Below, in pieces: positions 1-8,922 of a stretch of DNA of 64,000 bases (positions are counted from its first letter, which is position 1; each line of letters opens with the position of its first letter). A model generated the notes under the pieces. The model saw only the letters and a list, made by a program, of their open reading frames with translations, was not told the DNA's origin and searched no databases. The stretch lies in contig NZ_LN831790.1 in NCBI RefSeq assembly GCF_001013905.1, forward strand, positions 4,478,001 through 4,542,000. Reading direction: 5' to 3'. Made by a program: the position numbers and the translations under genes. The DNA comes from Streptomyces leeuwenhoekii (GTDB lineage Bacteria > Actinomycetota > Actinomycetes > Streptomycetales > Streptomycetaceae).

Positions 1-74
1 CGTCCACTGTGTTGGTTCTGAAACCACGAACGGCCCCATGGCTTTGGTCATGGTGCGGCTGCTAGTTTCATAGT
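1..74 (+). other. 23S-5S rRNA intergenic spacer
   Basis: This stretch resembles the spacer between 23S and 5S rRNA in Streptomyces rRNA operons and leads straight into the 5S gene. The 23S gene itself lies before the window. I see no tRNA in it. Confidence 0.75.
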
Positions 75-193
75 GTTTCGGTGGTTATAGCGTAGGGGAA
101 ACGCCCGGTTACATTCCGAACCCGGAAGCTAAGCTCTACAGCGCCGATGGTACTGCAGGGGGGACCCTGTGGGAGAGTAGGACGCCGCCGAAC
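75..193 (+). rRNA. rrf: 5S ribosomal RNA
   Basis: Structural RNA of the large ribosomal subunit. The block beginning GTTTCGGTGG contains the conserved actinobacterial loop around CCGAACCCGGAAGCTAAG and ends in GGACGCCGCCGAAC, giving about 119 nt as expected. The ends pair with each other (GTTTCGGTGG with CCGCCGAAC), forming helix I. It is the last gene of an rRNA operon whose 16S and 23S genes are outside the window. Confidence 0.97.
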
Positions 194-206
194 AATTTTT
201 AGGGAA

Positions 207-236
207 AACCCCGCATCGATTGATGCGGGGTTTTTC
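207..236 (+). terminator. rRNA operon terminator
   Basis: A hairpin with arms AACCCCGCATC and GATGCGGGGTT is followed by a T run. This is a classical intrinsic terminator 13 nt after 5S. Confidence 0.9.
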
Positions 237-283
237 TGTTTTCCGATCCGGTTTCCCGATGCGCTTTCCCTACGGAAGGGACG

Positions 284-958
284 TCAGGACGGGGTCACCA
301 GCCTGGTGTCGTAGGCCAGGATGACCGCCTGCACACGGTCCCGGGAGCCGGTCTTGGCGAGGACGCGGCTCACATGGGTCTTCACCGTCGATTCGGCGAG
401 ATGGAGACGCTCGGCTATCTCGGTGTTGGTCCAGCCCTGGCCGATGACCGTGAGGATTTCGCGTTCGCGGTCGGTGAGGGCGGCCAGGCGAGGATCGGTG
501 TCCACGGCGTCGGGTCCCTCGGCGGGTCCGGCCGGCAGGTGATGGACGTAGGCGTCCAGGAGACGGCGGGTCAGGCTGGGTGCCACGACCGCGTCGCCGG
601 TGGCCACCGCCCGGATGCCGGAGAGGAGTTCCTCCGGCTGGGCGTCCTTGACCAGGAAACCGGAGGCGCCCGCCCGCAGTCCCGCGTAGGCGTACTCGTC
701 CAGGTCGAACGTGGTCAGGATGAGGATGCGGGTGCGGTCCCCGGTGGCTGTGATCCGCCGGGTGGCCTCGATGCCGTCGAGGCCGGGCATCCGTACGTCC
801 ATCAGCACCACGTCGGGGTGGTGGTCGGCCGCCAGACGGACGGCCTCGCTGCCGTTGGACGCCTCCGCGAGCACGGTCAGGTCGTCCTGGCTCTCCAGGA
901 GCATGCGGAAACCGAGACGCTGAAGCGGCTGGTCGTCGGCGATCAGGACCGTCGTCAC
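284..958 (-). CDS. NarL/LuxR-family response regulator
   Basis: 224-residue DNA-binding response regulator. The N-terminal receiver begins with TVLIADDQ (acidic pocket) and carries the phosphoacceptor Asp in VVLMDVRMPG near residue 54. The C-terminal LuxR helix-turn-helix reads LTDREREILTVIGQGWTNTE to TVKTHVSRVLAKTGSRDR. The GTG start overlaps the stop codon of the upstream kinase by 3 nt, so the two are translationally coupled and form a cognate pair. The likely target is the perfect palindrome at 2301-2320, upstream of the kinase gene and of the divergent acetyltransferase. The stimulus is unknown. Confidence 0.92.
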   Translation of the reverse strand: MTTVLIADDQPLQRLGFRMLLESQDDLTVLAEASNGSEAVRLAADHHPDVVLMDVRMPGLDGIEATRRITATGDRTRILILTTFDLDEYAYAGLRAGASGFLVKDAQPEELLSGIRAVATGDAVVAPSLTRRLLDAYVHHLPAGPAEGPDAVDTDPRLAALTDREREILTVIGQGWTNTEIAERLHLAESTVKTHVSRVLAKTGSRDRVQAVILAYDTRLVTPS

Positions 959-2235
959 TGCGGGGCTTCCTCCGGGAGATGAAGACAGACACGCCAGCCC
1001 CGTTCCGGGTACGGGCGCGGACCGGCCTCGAGCGTCCCCCCGTACAAGGCGGTCCGCTCGCGCATGCCGGGCAGGCCGCGGCCGTCCGACGAGGCGGGTG
1101 CCGGCCAGCCGGGGCCGGTGTCGGTGATCACAACCGTGACGGCGCCGCCCTCGCCGTACGACAGGTCGATCTCGGACGTCGCTCCGGGGCCCGCGTGCTT
1201 GAGGGTGTTGGTCAGGGCTTCCTGGACGACGCGGTACACGGTGAGCTGCCGGCCCGGGGGGAGGGCCGGGCGGCCGTGGACGGTCGTGCGGACCGGCAGG
1301 CCGGCGTCGCGGACACCGGCGAGAAGCCGGTCGAGGTCGGTGAGGCCGGGCTGCGGGGTCAGTGCCGCCTCTTCCTTCTCCTCCTCGCGCAGCACGTCCA
1401 GGAGGCGGCGTAGTTCGCTGAGCGCCTGGCGGCTGGTGGTGCCGATCGCGTCGAGCGCCTGCGCCGCGCGCTGGGGCGACTTGGCGGCGGCGTACCGTCC
1501 GCCGTCGGCGAGGCCGGTGATGACGGAGAGGTTGTGGCCGATGATGTCGTGCATCTCCCGGGCGATGCGGGCGCGCTCGGCCGCCGCGGCGAGCAGGACC
1601 TGCTGGTCCCGTTCGATCTCCAGGCGGCGGGCGCGGTCCTCCAGGGCGTCCGTGTAGGAGCGGCGGGTGCGGACCGTGACCCCGATGAGGGCCGCGACCA
1701 AGATGGACGTCAGGTGGGAGCCGACCTGCTGGTGCCAGGTCCCTTCGCCGTACCGGACCGCCGACACGACCACGGGCGCGGTCAGCAGGGGCGCCGCCCA
1801 CCACAGGGCGCGCAGGGGCAGGCGCAGGGCGACGTGGTACAGGACGACGAGCTGGAGCAGTGACGCCTGGAGGGCCGCGCCCGACCAGGCGTTGACGAAG
1901 GCCACCGGTGCCATGACCAGGAGGACGGCCCGGGGGTGGCTGCGCCGCCCGAGCAGAGGCACGGAGAAGCCGAGGCTCAGGGCGAGGAGGAGCCCGCCCG
2001 GCACGTCCAGGTCGTGGGCGGTGGTGCGCCAGCCGCCGCCGTAGTAGTCGACGAGCGCGGCCAGGACCCAGAAGCCGGTGAAGTGCGCGTCCCACAGCAG
2101 CGGGTGGCGCCGGTCGAAGGCGCGCAGCCGCCGGGTGAGGCGGTGGACGTGTTCGGTGAGGGGCTCGGCCGGCCGTTGTTCCGTCACGGGCCCCATGGTG
2201 GAGCCTGCCTCGGTCGTGCGGAACTCGCTGCGCAT
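955..2235 (-). CDS. HisKA_3-type sensor histidine kinase
   Basis: Membrane sensor kinase of the NarX/DesK-like class. About four hydrophobic segments occupy the first ~170 residues. A short linker leads to the dimerisation/phosphoacceptor motif ARIAREMHDIIGHNLSVITG (His in EMHD), then a HATPase_c domain with NTLKHAG and GLPGMRERTALYGG. It would autophosphorylate and pass phosphate to the regulator encoded directly downstream. The start is uncertain. ATG 2235 has GGAGG only one base away, while ATG 2196 and GTG 2187 are also possible and leave all domains intact. The large N-terminal membrane block suggests sensing of envelope stress or a membrane-active compound, as in related systems; that is inference. 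Confidence 0.9.
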   Translation of the reverse strand: MRSEFRTTEAGSTMGPVTEQRPAEPLTEHVHRLTRRLRAFDRRHPLLWDAHFTGFWVLAALVDYYGGGWRTTAHDLDVPGGLLLALSLGFSVPLLGRRSHPRAVLLVMAPVAFVNAWSGAALQASLLQLVVLYHVALRLPLRALWWAAPLLTAPVVVSAVRYGEGTWHQQVGSHLTSILVAALIGVTVRTRRSYTDALEDRARRLEIERDQQVLLAAAAERARIAREMHDIIGHNLSVITGLADGGRYAAAKSPQRAAQALDAIGTTSRQALSELRRLLDVLREEEKEEAALTPQPGLTDLDRLLAGVRDAGLPVRTTVHGRPALPPGRQLTVYRVVQEALTNTLKHAGPGATSEIDLSYGEGGAVTVVITDTGPGWPAPASSDGRGLPGMRERTALYGGTLEAGPRPYPERGWRVCLHLPEEAPQ

Positions 2236-2300
2236 GCCTCCATGCTGGCGGACGCCGGCCCCCGGGGCGTCCGACCGCGGGGCGGATATGAGGTGAGGGC

Positions 2301-2320
2301 CGTAGTACCGGAGTACTACG
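2301..2320. promoter_or_regulatory. 20-bp perfect inverted repeat, candidate response-regulator operator
   Basis: CGTAGTAC-CGGA-GTACTACG is a perfect palindrome with 8-nt arms. It sits between the divergent kinase/regulator operon and the acetyltransferase gene, ending 9 nt before the latter's ATG. The GTAC...GTAC core resembles operators known for some Streptomyces NarL-type regulators, such as the MacR site. Confidence 0.7.
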
Positions 2321-2329
2321 GTGGCCCGC

Positions 2330-2911
2330 ATGAGTGCTCCCGTATCCGGTGACTGGGTGATCCGCGCCGTACGCGCCGACGAATGGGCCGCCGTCCGGGC
2401 GCTGCGGCTCGCGGCGCTGCGGGATCCCGTGGCGCGTATCGCCTTCCTGGAGAGCTACGAGGCGGCCGCGGACCGGCCGGAGTCCTTCTGGCGGGAGCGG
2501 GCGGCGGGAGCCGCGGAAGGGGCTGCCGGGGCGCGGCAGGTCGTCGCCGAGGTGCCCGGCGGCGCGTGGGCGGGGACGCTCACGGTGCTGATCGAGGAGG
2601 CGGGGACGACGGACTGGGCCGGACTTCCCGTCGAGCGGCGGCAAGGGCATGTCGTCGGTGTGTACGTACGGCCCGAGTGGCGGGGGACGGGGCTGACCGG
2701 GGCACTGTTCGACGCCGGTCTCGCGTGGGCGTGGCGGCGCGGTGCGGAGCGGGTGCGGCTGATCGTGCACGAGGACAACGGCCGGGCCCAGGGCTGCTAC
2801 CGGAAGCTGGGGTTCGTGCCGAGCGGGGTGAGCGTGCCCATGCAGGGCGCGCCGGAGGAGAGGGAGCTGGAGTTCGAGCTGGGGCGGGACCGGCTCGCGG
2901 GTCCGGCGTAG
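2330..2911 (+). CDS. GNAT-family N-acetyltransferase
   Basis: Acetyl-CoA-dependent acyltransferase of about 193 residues. The GNAT core is clear: VVGVYVRPEWRGTGLTGALF holds the pyrophosphate-binding R/Q-x-x-G-x-A/G loop, and VHEDNGRAQGCYRKLGFVPSG is the C-terminal strand-helix signature. The substrate is unknown. ATG 2330 and GTG 2321 are both possible starts. Neither has a Shine-Dalgarno sequence and both are within 10 nt of the palindrome at 2301-2320, so the gene may be leaderless and controlled by the adjacent two-component system. Confidence 0.88.
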   Translation: MSAPVSGDWVIRAVRADEWAAVRALRLAALRDPVARIAFLESYEAAADRPESFWRERAAGAAEGAAGARQVVAEVPGGAWAGTLTVLIEEAGTTDWAGLPVERRQGHVVGVYVRPEWRGTGLTGALFDAGLAWAWRRGAERVRLIVHEDNGRAQGCYRKLGFVPSGVSVPMQGAPEERELEFELGRDRLAGPA

Positions 2912-2930
2912 GGGCCGGGACGGCGGTGGG

Positions 2931-4478
2931 TCAGACCGGGAGCTCGGCGTCCGGCCAGCGGGCGCGGCCCTGTTCGCGGGAGCGCAGCAGGGCCAGGGTC
3001 GGCAGGCCCCGGTCCGCCCCGGTGGCCAGCAGCTCCGGAAGGTGGGACAGGGGCGCCACGGCGGCGACGTCCTCCAGGACGAGCGTCAGTGGTGGGTCGA
3101 GCCGACCGGAGGATGACCGTTCGGCCATGCGCCGGCCGTGCTCGACCACGCTTGCTACCAGGGCGGTCAGCAGCGGCATCGCGCCCGGGTCGGTCCTGGG
3201 GTCCTCGATGGATTCACCCACCACATAAAGGGTTCCCCCTTCGTGGACGAAGGAACCCAAGGCAAGGGCATCTGTTCGATGGGCGGTGCAGGACTCGCGG
3301 ACGTTGACGGTGAACAGGGCGGACAGGGCACGGGTCGTCAGTTGCTGCGCCATCTCCCGGCGTTCGGGATGCGCGGTGAGGGCGGCTTCCAGCTCGCCCG
3401 CGGCACCGGGGGCGGCCTTGGGGTTCGTACGCAGGACACGTACGGCGTCCTGGATCTGGGTGCCCTGGGCCCAGCGGTGGACGTGGCGGATGGTGCGGCC
3501 GTCGACGGCGGCGGCGTGGAGATAGCTGCGCAGCAGGACTTCCGCGGTGTCGCCGACCGCCTGGTCGAGGCGGGCGGTGGGCCGGACCGGGGTGAGGAGC
3601 GCCGCCGCCCGCGCGGTGGCGGTCGGCCGGTCCTCGCAGCCGGTCGTGGGGGCCCAGTGGAGGCGGGCCGGGGTGTCGCACAGGTGGGTCGGGTCGTAGA
3701 GGAGGACGGGGCCGAGCTTGGCGCGGGCGTCCTTCGTGGCCTGCCAGAGGGCGGGGTCGGAGGTGACGACGAGGGCGGGGCCCGCGGCGTCCAGGACGGC
3801 CTGCCCGGCGGTGGCCCGGCGGCTCTCCCGCGTGCCGAGGAAGACCCGCTCCCACCGGCCCGGCTGCTCGCCGCCGAAGGACGGGGTGGGCGGCGGTGCC
3901 CCGGGCGCCGTGGCGGCGAGGGGCTGGGGGCGCTCGGGGGCCGTCCGCGGGGTGGGGAACTCGGGGGGCGCCGGGGCCGGGATCTCCTGGCGGGCCGCCG
4001 GGGACGGCGCGGGCGGGGCCTGGGGGGCGGGCGGCTGCCCCTGGAGCGCCGTGGGGGCGGGCACGGCGGACTCCGGGCCCCGTGCCGGTCCGGGGGCCGG
4101 CGTGGCCTGCTCCGTCCGCCGTCGCAGCCGTACCGCGCGCCAGCGGGCCAGGGTCCCCATCACGAACACCGTGAGCACCAGCAGCACCATGAGCTGGCCG
4201 ATGAACAGGCCCCAGAACAGGCCGTACCCGGAGAGCTGGGAGGCCGGGGCGTCGGGCCAGGCGCCGGGGAGGTCATGGGGCTGGGCGACGAGGTGGCGCA
4301 TGGCCAGGGGGGTGCGGGCGAAGGTGACGCCCCGGGGCCAGGAGCCGTGCGCGAACAGCCCGGCCAGGCCGGTCGCCGTCCACGCCAGCAGCGTCATGCC
4401 GAGCAGGAAGGCGAGGATGCCGAGGAGCAGCCCGTCGGGGATGCCGCCCTGCTCGCGGTGGTGGTCGTCCCGTCTCAT
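2931..4478 (-). CDS. VirD4/TraG-like membrane protein of the T4SS-like locus
   Basis: 515 residues counted from ATG 4478, which has GGGGAGG upstream. Two hydrophobic segments lie near residues 16-38 and 88-110 (GLFWGLFIGQLMVLLVLTVF). A Pro/Ala-rich linker runs over about residues 125-215. A C-terminal domain follows with ALVVTSDPALW, VLLYDP, and LTLVLEDVAAVAPLSHLPEL, which looks like a Walker B/sensor segment. This resembles the coupling-protein-like member found beside VirB4-type ATPases in Streptomyces chromosomes. A canonical Walker A loop is not obvious, so it may not hydrolyse ATP. It is last in a leftward gene set and likely recruits cargo at the inner face of the membrane. Confidence 0.75.
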   Translation of the reverse strand: MRRDDHHREQGGIPDGLLLGILAFLLGMTLLAWTATGLAGLFAHGSWPRGVTFARTPLAMRHLVAQPHDLPGAWPDAPASQLSGYGLFWGLFIGQLMVLLVLTVFVMGTLARWRAVRLRRRTEQATPAPGPARGPESAVPAPTALQGQPPAPQAPPAPSPAARQEIPAPAPPEFPTPRTAPERPQPLAATAPGAPPPTPSFGGEQPGRWERVFLGTRESRRATAGQAVLDAAGPALVVTSDPALWQATKDARAKLGPVLLYDPTHLCDTPARLHWAPTTGCEDRPTATARAAALLTPVRPTARLDQAVGDTAEVLLRSYLHAAAVDGRTIRHVHRWAQGTQIQDAVRVLRTNPKAAPGAAGELEAALTAHPERREMAQQLTTRALSALFTVNVRESCTAHRTDALALGSFVHEGGTLYVVGESIEDPRTDPGAMPLLTALVASVVEHGRRMAERSSSGRLDPPLTLVLEDVAAVAPLSHLPELLATGADRGLPTLALLRSREQGRARWPDAELPV

Positions 4479-4613
4479 GCCGCGCCTCCCCTGGGGCCCT
4501 TGTGATGGGTCTCCGCGGCGTCGCGGCGCCCGGCACGCCCGCCCGCCGCACGGCACGCCGATCGCGCGCACCGGACGCCGCTCCTTCCTCCACGGAGATC
4601 CATCAGGGGGGTC

Positions 4614-6026
4614 CTAAGCCACCGTCGATTCGGAGGAGTCCCCGAGGTGGTGCTCCATGAAGGCCGCCGCTCGTTCCTCCGCCTCCCGCTCGGCGGCGCG
4701 CAGGGCGTCGTCCGCGAGGTCGGCGGAGGACTCGGTCATGGCGCGGTCGGTGAAGACGAGGGGGCGTTCGGTCTCGGTGATCAGGTGCTTGACCACCTGG
4801 ACGTTGCCGTTGACGTCCCAGACCGCGATACCGGGGGTGAGGGTCGGGATGATCTCCACGGCCCAGCGGGGCAGGCCCAGCACACGGCCGGTCGCCCGCG
4901 CCTCGTCGGCCTTCTGGGCGTAGATCGTCCTTGTCGACGCCATCTTCAGGATCGCCGCGGCCTCCTTCGCCGCCGCCCCGTCGACGACGTCCGACAGATG
5001 GTGGACGACGGCGACGAAGGAGAGGCCGAGCCGGCGCCCGAACTTCAGCAGGCGCTGGAACAACTGTGCGACGAAGGGGCTGTTGATGATGTGCCACGCC
5101 TCCTCGACCAGGAAGATGCGCTTCTTCCGGTCGGGGCGGATCCAGGTGTGCTCCAGCCAGACGCCGACGATCGCCATGAGGATGGGCATGGCGATGGAGT
5201 TGCGGTCGATGTGGGACAGGTCGAAGACGATGAGCGGCGCGTCCAGGTCGATGCCGACCGTGGTGGGGCCGTCGAACATGCCGCGCAGGTCACCGTCGAC
5301 CAGCCGGTCCAGCACCAGCGCCACGTCCAGGCCCCAGGCGCGTACGTCGTCTATGGCGACGTTCATCGACTCGGCCGACTCCGGCTCGGGGTGCCGTAGC
5401 TGCTCGACGATGTCGGACAGGACCGGCTGGCGTTCGACGATGGTCTCGTTGACGTAGGCGTGCGCGACCTTGAGCGCGAAGCCGGAGCGCTCGTCGAGGC
5501 CGTGGCCCATCGCCACCTCGATGATGGTGCGCAGCAGCGCGAGCTGGCCGGTCGTGGTGATCGCCGGGTCGAGCGGGTTGAGGCGGATGCCGTGGTCGAG
5601 CGCGGCCATGGGGTCCAGCCGGATCGGCGTTATCCCCAGCTCCTGCGCGATCAGGTTCCACTCGCCGACGCCGTCCTCGCCCTGGGCGTCGAGCACGACG
5701 ACCTGGCGGTCGCGGAAGCGGAGCTGGCGCAGGACGTAGGTCTTCTCCAGCGCCGACTTGCCGTTGCCGGACTCGCCGAGGACCAGCCAGTGCGGGGCGG
5801 GGAGCTGTTGGCCGTACAACTGGAACGGGTCGTAGATGTAGCCCTTCCCGGAGTACACCTCGCGGCCGATGATGACGCCGGAGTCGCCGAGGCCGGGCGC
5901 GGCGGTCGGCAGGTACACCGCCTGCGCCTGGCCCGTGGACGTGCGCACCGGCAGGCGGGTCGTCTCCACCTTGCCGAAGAGGAAGGACGTGAAGGCGTCG
6001 GTGATGACGGACAGCGGGTCCCGCAT
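4614..6026 (-). CDS. VirB4/TraC-like ATPase (ATPase half)
   Basis: 470-residue cytoplasmic ATPase expected to power assembly or transport of a type IV secretion-like channel. The P-loop is LVLGESGNGKSALEKTYVLR near residue 85. The Walker B region is RIFLVEEAWHIINSPFVAQL, and FGRRLGLSFVAVVHHLSDV is typical of the family's sensor segment. It starts 14 nt downstream of the preceding gene, which encodes the N-terminal half of a VirB4-like polypeptide, so the function appears split over two proteins. It is part of the leftward operon 9745 to 2931. Confidence 0.88.
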   Translation of the reverse strand: MRDPLSVITDAFTSFLFGKVETTRLPVRTSTGQAQAVYLPTAAPGLGDSGVIIGREVYSGKGYIYDPFQLYGQQLPAPHWLVLGESGNGKSALEKTYVLRQLRFRDRQVVVLDAQGEDGVGEWNLIAQELGITPIRLDPMAALDHGIRLNPLDPAITTTGQLALLRTIIEVAMGHGLDERSGFALKVAHAYVNETIVERQPVLSDIVEQLRHPEPESAESMNVAIDDVRAWGLDVALVLDRLVDGDLRGMFDGPTTVGIDLDAPLIVFDLSHIDRNSIAMPILMAIVGVWLEHTWIRPDRKKRIFLVEEAWHIINSPFVAQLFQRLLKFGRRLGLSFVAVVHHLSDVVDGAAAKEAAAILKMASTRTIYAQKADEARATGRVLGLPRWAVEIIPTLTPGIAVWDVNGNVQVVKHLITETERPLVFTDRAMTESSADLADDALRAAEREAEERAAAFMEHHLGDSSESTVA

Positions 6027-6040
6027 CAGGGCATCAACCC

Positions 6041-7600
6041 CTACCTTCGGATTCCGGTGGCGAACGGGAGGGTGTTCACGAAGGCGCGGTGGTGCTCACG
6101 GTCGCACCACTCCAGCTTCAGGTACGACTTGCCGGCCGAGGCCCTTATCGTCCGCTTGTCGCGGGCCAGCGCCTCGGGGGACCGGGAGGAGACGGTGATG
6201 TAGCCGACCAGGTTGACGCCGGCCGCGCCGCTGGCGAGGTCCTCGCCGCGCTGGTCGAGACGGGTGTGGGCGGCGATGTCGCGGGGGTCGACGGTCCGGT
6301 TCATCTTGGCGGCGCGGGACGCCTCGGCCTCGTCGTTCGTCTTCTCGGTCAGCATGCGTTCGATGGCGACCTCGGTGGGTTCGAGGTCCATGGTCACGGC
6401 GACCGTCCGGATGACGTCCGGGGTGTGGACGAGGAGCGGCGCGAGGAAGTTCACGCCGACCGGGGTCATCGGCCACTCCTTCACCCAGGCGGTGGCGTGG
6501 CACCAGGGCGCGCGGGTGGAGGACTCGCGGGTCTTGGCCTGGAGGAAGGTGGGCTCGGTGGCGTCCAGCTCGGCGGGCCAGGCGTTGCGCTTGGTCATCG
6601 CCTGGATGTGGTCGATCGGGTGGTCCGGGTCGTACATGGAGTGGATGAGCGAGGCGAGCCGGCCCTGGCCGAGCGGCTGCCGGACGCGGATGTCGGCCTC
6701 CTGGAGGCGGGAGCAGATGTCGGTCAGCTCGCGCGCCATCACGACCGCCAGGCCAGCGTCCCGGTCCAGCTTGCGCCCGTTCTGCGGGCGGACCGCGCGG
6801 GCCATCGCGTGCGCCTCGGCGGCCAGCTCACGGGTGTAGTGCATACAGGCGACGAGGTAGGCGCGGTGCTGCTCGCTGCTGGTGGACACCATCGACTGCA
6901 ACTGGTCGTACGACTGCTGGAGCCACCCCGGGGCCCTGTCGTCCCCGCGCACGGCGACGTCCTTGGCGTGCGCGTCCGGGTCGGCGGGCAGGGTGCGGGC
7001 CAGCATCTGGATGCGGGTGACGAAGCCGTCGCCGTTGGCCACGTGCTTGAGCAGCGTGCCGAAGCGGTCGACGAGGGCCTCCTGGTCCTCGGAGTCGCGC
7101 AGGCCGACACCGGGGCCCTCGATCTCGATGGCGGCGGTGACGGTCTTGCGGTCGGCGTGCAGGAGCACGGCGATCTCGTCGGGCCCGAAGGGAGCGGACA
7201 GCCAGGTGATGCGGCCGATGCCGGGCGGCGGGCCGATCTCGATCTCCCGGCCGTCGAGCCGGGTGCCGGCCTCCATGACGGAGGAGCGGTAGGTGGCGCC
7301 CCGGCGCAGGATCCGCTTGTAGCTGCGGTTGATCTCGAACCACTTGTAGAACGTGCGGTGCTTGTACGGCACGTAGACCGCGGCCAGCGCGAGCATCGGG
7401 AAGCCCATCAGCAGCACGATGCGCAGGGACAGCACGGGGACGAGCAGACCGCACATCATGCCGAGGAACGCGCCCACGACGATCAGCGCGATCTCGCCGG
7501 TCTCGCGGTTGCGGCCGACGATCGCGTTCGGCCGGGCGCGGCCGATCAGGTATGTCCGGCGGGGCGTGACCGGATGGGACACGTGGGACTCGGTCGTCAA
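6041..7600 (-). CDS. SCO6880-family protein (PrgI-like/VirB4 N-terminal half)
   Basis: 519 residues. Two membrane helices near residues 36-78 (EIALIVVGAFLGMMCGLLVP and LRIVLLMGFPMLALAAVYVP) form the PrgI-like part. A long soluble region resembling the N-terminal domain of VirB4/TraC ATPases follows. It is recognised as the SCO6880 family, which accompanies the separate ATPase half downstream. The start is TTG 7600, preceded by GGAGGTGAAGG and overlapping the upstream stop in TTGA. It probably anchors the ATPase to the membrane and contacts the VirB6-like protein. Confidence 0.85.
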   Translation of the reverse strand: MTTESHVSHPVTPRRTYLIGRARPNAIVGRNRETGEIALIVVGAFLGMMCGLLVPVLSLRIVLLMGFPMLALAAVYVPYKHRTFYKWFEINRSYKRILRRGATYRSSVMEAGTRLDGREIEIGPPPGIGRITWLSAPFGPDEIAVLLHADRKTVTAAIEIEGPGVGLRDSEDQEALVDRFGTLLKHVANGDGFVTRIQMLARTLPADPDAHAKDVAVRGDDRAPGWLQQSYDQLQSMVSTSSEQHRAYLVACMHYTRELAAEAHAMARAVRPQNGRKLDRDAGLAVVMARELTDICSRLQEADIRVRQPLGQGRLASLIHSMYDPDHPIDHIQAMTKRNAWPAELDATEPTFLQAKTRESSTRAPWCHATAWVKEWPMTPVGVNFLAPLLVHTPDVIRTVAVTMDLEPTEVAIERMLTEKTNDEAEASRAAKMNRTVDPRDIAAHTRLDQRGEDLASGAAGVNLVGYITVSSRSPEALARDKRTIRASAGKSYLKLEWCDREHHRAFVNTLPFATGIRR

Positions 7601-8922
7601 CGCCCTTCACCTCCCGTGCGGTTGGTACTGCTGTTGCGGGTGTTGCTGGCGTGCGGGGTGTTCACCGGGCTGCTCGAACGGGGCGCGGGAGCGGCGGAGG
7701 GGACGGCTCCGCCGCTCGCGGTGCGTGCGCTGTGCGCGGCGACTCCGCCGGAGGCGGGGTTGGACGGGCGCGGGGAGGACGACTGGGAGCCGCCCTGGCC
7801 GTTGTGGTCGGCTCGGGAGCTGTGGGTCTTGATGCCCTGCGCGACCAGGGTCGCCGGGGAGCTGATGACGGCCGCGGCCTTGCTCTCGGCGCCCTGCATC
7901 AGGCGGTTGTTGCGGGAGCCGGCGATCTCGTCGCCGAAGCCCGGGACGAAGCGGTAGATCATCGCCGAGGCGAAGATGGCGAGCAGGATGATCGCGAGAC
8001 CGGAGACGACGGCGGAGAACGCGCCCGGGCCGTCGTCGGCGGAGAGCGCGCCGGCCAGGCCCAGCACGATCACGATCACCGGCTTGACGAGAATCACGGC
8101 GATCATGATGCCCGCCCAGCGGCGGACGTGGCCCCACAGGTTCTTGTCGACGAGCCCGGCGTAGACGACCGTGCCGAGCAGGGCGCCGACGTAGAGCAGG
8201 GCGGCCCGGATGACCAGCTCCAGCCAGAGCACGCCGGCGGCGAGGATGGAGACCAGGGAGACGACGATCAGCATGATCGGCCCGCCGCCGATGTCGTCGC
8301 CCTTCTCCAGGGCCTGCGAGAACGTGCCGAAGAAGGCGTCCGTCTGGTCGCCGGTCGCCTTGGCGAGCACGTCCGTGATCCCGTCGGTGGCCGATACCAC
8401 CGTGTAGAGGATCAGCGGGGTGAAGGCCGAGGCCAGGACGGTGAGCCAGAGGAACCCGATGGCCTCGGACAGGGCCGTGCCGAGCGGCACGCCGCGCACA
8501 GCGCGCTTGGCCACGGCCAGCAGCCACAGCAGCAGGGTCAGCACGGTCGAGGCCGCGAAGACGACGGCGTACTGCTGGAGGAACGTCTGGTTGGTGAAGT
8601 CGACGTTCGCGGTGTCCCGCACGGCCTCGCTGAGCTTGTCGACGGTCCACGACGCGGCGTCGGCGCAGCCCTTGGCCAGGGAGGCGAGGGGGTCGAGGGT
8701 GGAGGTGGGGTCGGTGAGAGTACCGGACCCGCCACCCGAGTCGCCGCCCTCCTCGCAGTGCTTGCGCGCGGGCGGGGCGATCAGCGAGCAGTCGCTGCTC
8801 TGGGTCGGGGACGGGCTGGGAGTGGGGGCCGCGGTCGCGCGCGCGGGCAGCAGCACGATGGCCGTCTGCACGGCGGCCAGGACCCCGGCGACCCGCAGCA
8901 CACGGCGTCGGTTATCGCGCAT
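7597..8922 (-). CDS. VirB6/TrbL-like polytopic membrane protein
   Basis: 441 residues from ATG 8922, with GGAGGG upstream. A signal sequence (VLRVAGVLAAVQTAIVLLPA) precedes a Cys-containing extracytoplasmic segment (SDCSLIAPPARKHCEEGG). At least six hydrophobic helices lie between residues ~115 and 360. The Ser/Pro/Asn-rich tail is probably cytoplasmic. This is the usual shape of the channel-forming VirB6/TrbL subunit of the actinobacterial T4SS-like cluster. The start overlaps the stop of the upstream gene by 11 nt and the end overlaps the next start by 4 nt. Confidence 0.82.
   Translation of the reverse strand: MRDNRRRVLRVAGVLAAVQTAIVLLPARATAAPTPSPSPTQSSDCSLIAPPARKHCEEGGDSGGGSGTLTDPTSTLDPLASLAKGCADAASWTVDKLSEAVRDTANVDFTNQTFLQQYAVVFAASTVLTLLLWLLAVAKRAVRGVPLGTALSEAIGFLWLTVLASAFTPLILYTVVSATDGITDVLAKATGDQTDAFFGTFSQALEKGDDIGGGPIMLIVVSLVSILAAGVLWLELVIRAALLYVGALLGTVVYAGLVDKNLWGHVRRWAGIMIAVILVKPVIVIVLGLAGALSADDGPGAFSAVVSGLAIILLAIFASAMIYRFVPGFGDEIAGSRNNRLMQGAESKAAAVISSPATLVAQGIKTHSSRADHNGQGGSQSSSPRPSNPASGGVAAHSARTASGGAVPSAAPAPRSSSPVNTPHASNTRNSSTNRTGGEGR

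Noticed and set aside
270..992. Long Arg/Pro-rich frame antisense to the two-component genes
   Set aside because: Shadow of the real regulator frame; composition is typical of an out-of-frame reading of GC-rich DNA and there is no family motif.
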